Assembly: GCA_025602905.1 (NCBI GenBank)
Contig: JAHLKI010000012.1
Span: forward strand, 124,001-188,000
Origin: Phlyctochytrium arcticum
Taxonomy: Eukaryota; Chytridiomycota; Chytridiomycetes; Chytridiales; Chytridiaceae
Length of the DNA stretch: 64,000 nt
Reading direction: 5' to 3'
Part shown: positions 56,338-64,000 of the stretch, piece after piece
Numbering within the stretch: position 1 is the stretch's first letter
Layout: every line of letters starts with the position of its first letter
The notes under the pieces: model-generated
Seen by the model: the letters and a program-made list of their open reading frames with translations, nothing else
What the model was told of the DNA's origin: nothing
Database searches by the model: none
Position numbers and translations under genes: made by a program

Positions 56338-56772
56338 ATGTGGAAGGTGAGTACCAGTGGCGATTACACAGTGGAAGAACAAGTGATCCTGGTGAAATGC
56401 TACCATCTTCACTTCCTTGATCCCATCCAAGGCGACGACCAGTCCGTGTGGGCCAACATTACGCGTGAGTATCATACTCAAAAGGAAATCGCCCACTCCT
56501 GGCAACGAACCCAAGGAGCATTGGAGTTCTACTTTCAATCCCTCCAACAAGCCTGCGCCGACTTCAATGCGCGGTACACGGCTTCCATTAGGAACATTAG
56601 GAGCGTTTGGAACGAGGACCAGTACATTGAGGAGGCCTGCACCACCTACCAAGTGCTGCATAAAACGGGTAATACCCACCTGGGGACGTGGAAAGTCATG
56701 TTTAAGGACCGTGCCTTGGGTCAGGCGATGCTGCTGGCCATTGTCGGGTTCCGGGCAACGGGTCGGCATTGA
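56338..56772 (+). pseudogene. Myb/SANT plus NAM-associated-like fragment
   Basis: A 144-codon frame reading YTVEEQVILVKCYHLHFLDP, SVWANITREYHTQ, AHSWQRTQGALEFYFQSLQQ and NEDQYIEEACTTYQVLH. The W/F spacing resembles the Myb/SANT-like plus NAM-associated domain found in plants and in transposon-linked proteins. The expected continuation (RPIGQRKAKSIANGKRKK) appears in another frame at about 56790, so the gene is frameshifted at about 56755. No start context is secure. Confidence 0.45.
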
Positions 56773-56779
56773 TGTCCCG

Positions 56780-57870
56780 TCGCTGCAACGCCCGATTGGG
56801 CAGCGCAAAGCAAAATCCATTGCCAACGGAAAACGCAAGAAGTTTGACGAGGAGATGATGGAGCTGGAGGACTTTGGAGGGCACTGTTGCTTGACGTTCT
56901 TCAATTGCCGGCAGTGCGTTCGACTCCATTATATCGTGACGAAAAAGACTAAAGTACCGGCGGCTCGGAAGGGACATTTAATGTACATTAAATTCCGAAA
57001 CGTCGTCTATTCAAAAGAGAACATGCGGTTCGTTGCGGATCCAGAATGGGGACAGCTGTTGGGACATGCACGCAGAGGCGAATGGAAACTTGCTCTTAAA
57101 AACATTATCTCGTCTCGTACACACCCAAACTTCTCAACGCGGGAATTCACCAACATTTTCACACGCAGCCAAACGCACATTGTGGCTTTCCACACTTACA
57201 TGATTGCAAAATTGCTGCAACGGAGTCAAGTGAGCAATTGCCCCAATAAAACATTTGCGATTGTCGCGGAAAAGATATGTTGTTCTGACAAAACCGTGGA
57301 TGTACGACAAATATTGCAGTTGCCGGACAACGCAACTGGTGGAGTGCCAATGGTCCTGCTGTTGTACGTTGGAATGGAAGTCAAATTCCGCGCCAACCAA
57401 TACGTTTCCAAGGTCGCCAAAAGCGCTTTCGTCAAGATTTACCACATTATTTGGCCGCCGAATTGCACTTTTCAAATGCAACCAAACAGTACTTATGTAT
57501 CTAGTGACGCACCCATCAACATATATGTCACAGAGCCTTCCGAATTGTGCAAACTAGTTTACCTGCGTCGTGGCCGGACAATATTGTCCCACTGGCCAGA
57601 GATCGTAACACCTCAACCTCCACAAAGACTCCTCAAAAAGTGTCTCATTCAACAATTTCCAATAGTGCCATCATTTGCAACAACGTGCCACGCATTCAGG
57701 GAGTCACAGTTGACAAAATCGTAGTTGCGGACCATCATCCTCCAAGTTATCGAAATGTAGAAAGGCAGTATTGTATGTGTCTCTGTCTCGTGTGCAGACT
57801 CGGCATGGCCTGTGGCTAATGGAACAGGTGACAAACGACGACTACGACTCATGTTTGTCATCAGCTGCAT
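56780..57870 (+). pseudogene. C-terminal part of a PIF1-type (Helitron-like) DNA helicase, broken
   Basis: FVADPEWGQLLGHARRGEW, FTRSQTHIVAFHTYMIAKL, PMVLLLYVGMEVKFRANQYV, FPIVPSFATTCHAFRE, then in another frame VTVDKIVVADHHPPSY, then in a third YVSLSRVQTRHGLWLME. These are, in order, the late PIF1-helicase motifs, ending in motif VI (Y(V/A)xLSRV...GL). The Walker A/B half is missing. At least two frame shifts (about 57710 and 57770) break the reading. PIF1-type helicases with this C-terminus are typical of Helitrons and similar elements. No element ends were seen. The first 60 codons join onto the NAM-like fragment in one frame. Confidence 0.65.
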
Positions 57871-58201
57871 CGCTACTGTGCTCGACATTATGCACCAAGA
57901 GGAGGACTATTACATATTTGGTCTCGCTATTCGTACGTTCCAAGGGCGTCCGTTGACGGGTTCGGCCATGATAACGCCCATGGAGGGTCGTATCGACGTA
58001 CCAGAAGAAGGAAGAACCTACGAGTTCTTGGGGGCAGTGACGAACGACCATCTCAAGTCTGAAACGGTGGAAGTTCAGCAACTGCTATCAGTCGTGCCGG
58101 GAGGACCCACGCCTGGAATAGCGCAAGTGACGGTGACTGGAATCACAGGCAGGAAAACCGCCGGATGGGTAGATGTGTTCTATCGGACAGCCACGGGATA
58201 G
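57812..58201 (+). CDS. hypothetical protein after the helicase relic
   Basis: A 129-codon frame with MFVISCIATVLDIMHQEEDY, GRIDVPEEGRTYEFLGAV and a C-terminal GIAQVTVTGITGRKTAGWVD. It is compact, not low complexity, and ends cleanly at TAG 58199. The hydrophobic pattern would fit a small beta-rich domain, perhaps an OB fold. It overlaps the end of the helicase relic, so it may be element cargo or chance. No homolog recognised. Confidence 0.3.
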   Translation: MANGTGDKRRLRLMFVISCIATVLDIMHQEEDYYIFGLAIRTFQGRPLTGSAMITPMEGRIDVPEEGRTYEFLGAVTNDHLKSETVEVQQLLSVVPGGPTPGIAQVTVTGITGRKTAGWVDVFYRTATG

Positions 58202-58690
58202 GGGGACGTGAACCGCCGGGTCGTTGGCGACCTGAAAGCTGGGATCAAATTGGGAAGACAGTTGCAGATAGGAGCAATTGTGACAATGATGGGGGCGCTT
58301 GTTTCGTTAAACGAAATTGAAAAAGAAGGGAATGGTCTAATTTTCTTTTCTGTTTTAAAATATCAACTGATTACAACAACTTAAATTCATCATTCTTCAA
58401 TATGTGATCGTAGAACCGCACTTTCATTTCTTTCACTGAAGTCTGTTCGCAAGGTCTCTCTTCTATTTCTTTCGTTGGAAACTTCTGCAGAATCATAGTG
58501 ACAGATAAATCATCCATGCAAACCATCTCTGATATGTCTAGAACCTCCAACTTGAACCATGCGCAATTCCATGGTTTAAACGGATCTAACATGCTCAAAT
58601 TTGACAGTAGTGTCAACTTGGCAAAAAAGAAATGAAGGCAAGAGCGCGGGGTAATATATACAAGTAATAGGCCCACCATACGAAGGACTA
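58202..58690. other. intergenic region with one short minus-strand frame
   Basis: About 490 bp. A minus-strand frame (58371-58679) contains KLEVLDISEMVCMDDLSVT, which looks like a leucine-rich-repeat fragment, but no start, splice sites or partner exons support a gene. Confidence 0.4.
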
Positions 58691-60149
58691 CTACATAAAC
58701 ATCATGTCGTAGTTGTCGGGCGGAGGGGGAGGTAATTCGTCGTTGTCGGGTTCACCGCTGCTACTAAAAGAAACTAGTGTCAAAGTCAAAATACTGTTTT
58801 GGTATGTTAGGAAGCGCAGAATTACCCGCCGAAACCGCCGAAACCGCCGCCACTGCCGGAGCCTGGACCACTACCTCGTCCAGAACCACCAAAAGGGCCT
58901 CGAGGTCCTCCTCCGCCGAACGGCATAATGGGATCGAACCGGGCTCCGGGTGGTACTGCCCCGGGTGGGAGTCGAGATCCATCTGGACCCGCCAACGGAC
59001 CACCACCACCACCAGGATACGGAACCCCACCACCCCCACCACCAAACATGGGATGATCGGGGCCTACAAACATGCCACCTCCAGGATGCATTCCCCCACC
59101 TCGGCCATTCATGATGCGATGAAATTGAGATGGGGGTACCATTCCGGGTGCGATGCCTAGTGGGTCGAGATCGACATCACCAACACTGAAGGGGCCGCGC
59201 GGGAAAGGAATTGAGCTTCCTTCGCCACTGCCGAATGCGCCCGGCACCCTGGGAAGCGGATGACCATAATCCGATGCTGAGAATCGCGGCTGCTGGGACT
59301 CTGTGGTGCGTGAACCAGAAGCAGTGGATGAACTTGAGGGACAGTAAGTATAACGCTTTAATGACGCCAATAAGTCGAAGGAGAGAGCTATACCTTGATG
59401 GTTTCCACTCCTCATACCCTGGTTTGTTTAATCCTGGAATCAATTTCTGTACAATTTTGACGCGAAACTCGCGTAGCACTTCATAGAGCTGTTCGTCTGA
59501 TGCAAAGGCATTTCTCAATGCTGTGGTGGCGGCCGTTGCTGTGGGTACTGCCCCGTCACTAGGAATCTCTGGAGGGGGGCCTTCACTTGATAGAGTGTAT
59601 GGAAACCGGAATTCCGACGAAATGTATGACTTTGTGCTCAACTCGATCGTGTGCAGAGTTCCATCCTTTAGGTACTGTCATGTTAGGATTTGCGTATATA
59701 ACAACGGGATGCCCACGCACCTCTATCCCAACGGCATGTACGATGAGCTTGTCCATCATTTTGACGCCTTTTAAGAGAAAGGTGAAGGAAGACTGGGGGT
59801 GGCTGTATCTGAATGAAAACGAGTCCCCCGTCGCATTCCAATCAGACGGGAGTCTCGGAAAGGCTACATCGCTTGCTCCTGCGTCGTCATAGTCTTGAAC
59901 AATACAATGTTAATAATTTGCTTTACACAGAGTCGAGTTGGCGAATTTACCTCTCTTTTCTTCGCCTAATCCCAGGAATCGAAAGCCGAGTGCGAGCATA
60001 GCGGCATGAAAGAAGGCCATTGAAAAGTCTGCGGGCGACTTGAGAGTGTTCTGACTCGGCACGACATGGAGCAGGATCGCCAGGATGCGGTCCGGATGCA
60101 GTGGATCTCTGCTTGGATCATAATGGCCTTCTTCGTTCTGTTGCGGCAT
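58691..60149 (-). CDS. PSMF1: proteasome inhibitor/regulator PI31
   Basis: Minus-strand gene from ATG 60149 (MPQQNEEGHYDPSR) to TAG 58691. The N-terminal FP domain reads DRILAILLHVVPSQNTLK, ALGFRFLGLGEEKR, then DYDDAG and FSFRYSHPQSSFTFLLKG, KLIVHAVGIEDGTLHTIEL. The C-terminal half is Gly/Pro/Arg-rich and contains VGDVDLDPLGI and LPPGAVPPGARFDP, the diagnostic HbYX-like/PI31 repeat, ending PPPPPDNYDMMFM. Introns were placed at about 58764-58825, 59344-59398, 59653-59705 and 59897-59951. PI31 binds and modulates the 20S proteasome and serves as an adaptor in assembly or transport. Divergent from the PPPDE gene. Confidence 0.92.
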
Positions 60150-60393
60150 TTTCGCTTGTTTGTTTTTGGGAAAAGATTTGGAGAAGATTGAATAAACTGC
60201 GCTGAAATTCGTTGGAAAAGTGGTGACGTGGATGAATTGGCCAGTGTGCAGCTTTTGGTGATCTTCGTCCAAATTTTGTTGATAATTTGAGCAAACCTTT
60301 CCAACGATAAACGAGAGTTTATATACACATTTCCTTGGGACGAGCGGCATCCAAAGACAGCGTTTATCATACTCGACGACAAGATTTTTCGCA

Positions 60394-62885
60394 ATGAGCG
60401 CACGCGTGCAACTATACGTTTATGACCTATCTCAGGTACATATGGGGCATGTCCTTGCAGAGGAATGAAAAAGCTAACGATAATACAAAGGGAATGGCCA
60501 GAATGCTATCTCAGAACCTGGTCGGCCGGCAGATTGACGGGATCTGGCACACATCTGTTGTCGTTTTTGGCCAAGAGTACTTTTTTGGCCAAGGCATCAT
60601 GCAAAGTCCTCCTGGTCAAACCCATCACGGCGTCCCTCTCCAGGTAATCCCAATGGGGGAGACTCAAATCCCAAAGGACATCTTTCTTGGTACTATACCT
60701 TTATCATTTGGCCGGCCGGCATGAGTTGATTTGTTTATATTGGTAGATTACTTGAACGGGATGAAGGAACACTGGACGTAGGTGATTGGACCTTGAGGAA
60801 GCTGCGGAACTTCAGCGCTGACTTTTCTTGATTCATGCCTTCAAGAGCGGACAAATATCATCTGCTTGATAATAATTGCAGTAAGTAGATCATTCAAATC
60901 AAAGGAGATCGTTGCTCATATTACAACGTAGATACGTTTTCAAACGAGCTCTGCAATTTTTTGGTCGGAAAGGACATTCCATCGCATATCACGGGGTTGC
61001 CAGCAGAGTTTCTCAACACGTACGTGTGTCTTATCTTCTTCCTACCATTATTCTAGTTTAATTTCTGTGGGTACGTAGTCCATTGGGTCAATCCTTACGC
61101 CCAATGCTGGAAAACATGTTTGGTCCTTCACAGCTGGCCCAAGGGGCTACTGCGGCTTCTCGAGCGACAGGTTTCACAGGTGCAAACATTTCGCCTGCAC
61201 TTGCGGGTATGGTTGGTAGTGTGGCTGCATCTGCACAATCGACACCGCCAGGCGCCACCCAATTGCAAACTGCGCAAAATCTGCGTCAATTCAACTCTAT
61301 CCTCTCAGCACGCAGAGCCGTCATCGTAGATTTCACCTCCCAAACATGTCCACCATGCCGCGTCATCAGTCCAGAGTTTGAACGGCTTGTTCGGGAGCAT
61401 AACGAACAATTCCACCAGGACGGTATGGGCAGCGGGTCGCGCTCCGATCAGAGTAAGATTGTCGGTGTGAAGGTTGAAGTCGGTATGGCACCCGACATCT
61501 CTCAAAAATACCAAATATCAGCAACGCCGACATTTGTCTTTTTTCTTGATGGCAAAGAGGTAGGGTGTCATGACTCCAGATTTCGCACAAAGTTTGAACT
61601 AATGATTTTACAGTTTTCTCGCTTCTCCGGAGCAAATTCGAGCGAACTAAAGAGTAATCTCAATTTCTTGATTTATTCCGCATACCCTCGTACGTCTCAT
61701 ATACCACACATCTTTCGGCTTTAACTGAAATGTTTACAGCGCACTCACATTCCAAGCTACGACTACCCACACTCGACAGTCTACTCGGGGCACCCGTCCT
61801 CTTTACCCAATCCACAAACATAGACGCCATTTTCAAAAAATTGTCAGAGTTTATGGACCAGCAACAGGAATTGGAATCTCTAAAGGGGACAACCGAATCA
61901 TTACGGGTGGCCATGAAGGCCGACAAACCCTTGTCACTCCCCAACCATTGGGATACTGCTATCCATACCCTATTGGAAAAGCTCCCAATTGAACAACAGT
62001 TTCCGTTACTTGACATCATACGTTTGCTTATATTGGATGATTCGGCCCGGAGAATCTTTATTGGCCAAGAAAAAGGTGTGATTACTTGCTCGAAGAGCTG
62101 TATTTGATCCCGTATTTACAAAAAAGATAGGATCTGCTCTAATGAAGGTTTTGTTCCGTTATGGTGGTGGCTGCGCAAAGCCAGAGAGTTTACCGAAAGC
62201 CATACGGCTCATGGTGCTGCGACTGGTAAGCTAACCGAATATCCTTTCATAAGTCGTGAATTTACATATCTGTTCCATCAGGCATGCAATTTCTTTGTCG
62301 CTCCCGACGCACTTCAGAACCTTCTTTCTCTCACTCAGACAATCTCACCCAACAATACCCCCTACCGCTCCATTACAACCGCGCTACTAATCGAATCCCT
62401 CCTCTCACCCGAAAGTTCCGTGCGTCAAGCGGCTGCATCTCTGGCCTACAATATTGCCATCGAAGAAGCAAAGTCTCGAAAGACTAGCGCGGGTATCGGC
62501 AGCAGTCGAGAGGATGAAGGTATTCACGAGGAATGGGTGTCGGAGTTGGTCGCTGCCATCTCTAAAGCTCTTGACGATGAAGAGGATGATGAAATTGGTA
62601 TGTTTTCTGTCTGAATACAGATGATACTTTTTGATCCTGATGACATTCTTAGTACTTCGCCTGTTGGCCTCCCTGGGTTACTTATTGCGCTTTGCCACAT
62701 CATCGGTCCTGCAGTTGGCGGTAGTCATTGGTGTTGAGGAGATTATTGGACGGAAAGCTAGTAGTCGAGAAGATGGCGTTAAGAAGGCAAAGCAGAATGG
62801 AACCGTTGACGATACTGTAGTTGATAAGAAGTCAAAGATTGCAAAATTATGTACTGAAATTGTAGAAATCCTTACAGTAGAGTAG
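60394..62885 (+). CDS. PPPDE (DeSI-type) peptidase - thioredoxin - PUL domain protein
   Basis: About ten exons. The PPPDE domain: MSARVQLYVYDLSQ joined to GMARMLSQNLVGRQIDG; catalytic His in GIWHTSVVVFGQEY and Cys in HLLDNNCNTFSNELCNFLVG; ITGLPAEFLNTPLGQSLRP. A thioredoxin domain follows an Ala/Thr/Gly linker, with AVIVDFTSQTCPPCRVISPE (CxxC present), VGVKVEVG and ISATPTFVFFLDGKE. The C-terminus is a PUL domain of ARM-like helices (LDSLLGAPVLFTQSTNIDAI; LLDIIRLLILDDSARRIF; VRQAAASLAYNIAIEEAK), which in Ufd3/PLAA binds Cdc48/p97. So the protein could couple deSUMOylation/deubiquitination-like proteolysis to Cdc48. This three-domain order is known in fungi. Confidence 0.92.
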
Positions 62886-64000
62886 TATAACTGGTATATA
62901 TAGACGAGTTCTGTTTTGTTCAATTTGTTTTTGGCCTCACTGCTTTACAAATGTGCACATCTGGACCTTTGCGCTATTGCATCTCCTATTCATATCATCG
63001 AATCGTAACATTACTGGTACAGGGGATTCGCACCATGCGATATACTCCCTCCAAAAAGTGCCCTGCGCTAAACATTCTCCGGGAACACTTTTCGGAGGGA
63101 CGAGGTCCAGATCGGCAATAACACATTCCTTCCTTGCCTGCCTTATCAGGAGGGATAATTTCAGTCTGGCGGTTGTTTTGCTTCCACCGGGAGGAATACG
63201 GACAGGGCTCATAACCTGTTGAAAGTAATGTCCCTTGTGTGATGACGTGTATTATATCTATACGTTTGGTTTTCATGCGAAATTTTCCTTGAGAAAAGGC
63301 AGGGTCTCTAAACGCGGGCAACAAGGAAGACGGCTGGTCGATGAACAAGATCGAGCGGTCGCTAATTGGGACTATTAAGCGGTTTGTTTGACCTAAACCT
63401 TTTTTTTGTTTGCAGGTCGTTTATACGACGATTCGTACCTTTGCCCAACTTTGTGGATTTGATCATCAGCCTTCCTCTATTTGGTCTGAATTTGAAAAAT
63501 TGGTTGCATCGCCGTTTTGACTGTATGGAATAAACATTTTCGAGCTGTCTTCATTCGTCCAGTACAGCATCGTTCGTTTGGTGGTTTACTATCCATTCCT
63601 TTATTGAACAAATCCCACGTACTTGATCAGACAAATGTGTCCCCTTCCATCTGGTTGTTGAGGTCTTCTATATTTGATCGGTGGGTACTTTTTCGAGTAC
63701 GCCTGGGACAAAAGAAGGGCGATTGGGTCCTAGGTTTTGTTCTAGGAGTATCATCGGCTGCTGCTTCAGCAGACAGGTCAGTGACAGCCTGAAGTATACA
63801 GTCGCAGGAGGAGCGGTTTATTTTCGTTTTTGCTTCAGCCGACGCATCCTGAGATTTCCGTGAAATCCTCTGCTCCGAACTTTCGCCACATTCCGCTGCA
63901 ATACACTGCTTGCGGGAAGAGCAAACTCAACCAAGGGAGTTTCTTCGAAGATATCGCTGTTGCTGGTCAAAACTTGTTCTCGCCACGATCACGTCTTTCG
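62886..64000. other. right end of window, no supported gene
   Basis: Short open frames exist on both strands (62937-63348 and 63517-63792) but none shows a recognisable domain, and the last 200 bp read as possible coding in more than one frame. A gene may begin or end beyond the edge. No RNA gene was seen. Confidence 0.4.

Noticed and set aside
62937..63348. Overlapping frames on both strands with possible RNA-like palindromes near 63050-63110
   Set aside because: GGGAACACTTTTCGGAGGG-type pairing is weak, no tRNA boxes were found and no protein domain is visible.
1..64000. CRISPR arrays, bacterial operons, phage or plasmid features
   Set aside because: Intron-rich eukaryotic gene structure throughout; no direct-repeat/spacer pattern seen.

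Overview
The window is fungal nuclear DNA, gene-dense, with many short GT-AG introns (mostly 50-70 nt). It carries a full-length gene for IFT140, a retrograde intraflagellar transport subunit found only in organisms that build cilia. Together with fungal markers (a Chs5-type FN3/BRCT protein, a fungal-type LIM-RhoGAP, mitochondrial Pet127) this points to a flagellated, zoosporic fungus, most likely a chytrid. All functional calls come from reading translated sequence and splice signals by eye; no database search was run.

Layout. 0-1.7 kb: tail of a gene entering from the left edge, then sparse DNA holding a decayed diacylglycerol-kinase fragment. 1.7-5.9 kb: tandem pair of secreted pepsin-fold proteins with damaged catalytic motifs. 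6.4-8.3 kb: V-ATPase subunit C. 9.0-12.4 kb: a 4E-T-like eIF4E-binding protein. 13.0-16.0 kb (minus): an RRM protein with a possible SPOC domain and a duplicated 3' exon. 17.0-18.6 kb: a coiled-coil protein. 19.5-22.6 kb (minus): LIM-domain RhoGAP. 23.4-29.4 kb (minus): IFT140. 29.7-31.9 kb: Pet127. 32.1-33.0 kb (minus): proteasome beta1. 33.3-36.1 kb: auxilin/Swa2-like TPR-J protein. 36.5-39.5 kb (minus): SMG6/EST1A-like PIN nuclease. 39.8-40.8 kb (minus): Chs5-like protein.

40.9-45.6 kb is the least ordered part: an internally deleted Ty1/copia element, a long minus-strand frame of unknown nature, and a broken OB-fold/RPA1-like locus. 46.0-47.7 kb: mitochondrial DUF155 (RMND1/Mrx10). 47.9-48.6 kb (minus): LAMTOR3 of Ragulator. 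48.9-49.7 kb: ZC4H2-like protein without the zinc finger. 50.1-52.3 kb (minus): SF3B2. 52.9-54.5 kb: homeodomain protein. 54.6-56.1 kb (minus): mitochondrial carrier. 56.3-57.9 kb: chimeric relic of a NAM/SANT-like protein and a PIF1-type helicase. 58.7-60.1 kb (minus): PI31. 60.4-62.9 kb: PPPDE-thioredoxin-PUL protein. No gene is supported in the last 1.1 kb.

Most genes are housekeeping. Several neighbours are divergent and share short intergenic promoters (IFT140/PET127, PRE3/auxilin, LAMTOR3/ZC4H2-like, SF3B2/homeobox, PI31/PPPDE), and two loci act on the proteasome (beta1 and PI31). No obvious new multi-gene system is present. The most unusual items are the catalytically degenerate protease pair, the broken OB-fold locus with an in-frame TGA, the deletion-derivative retroelement, the chimeric helicase relic, the exon duplication and the repeat-bearing auxilin with a frame break.
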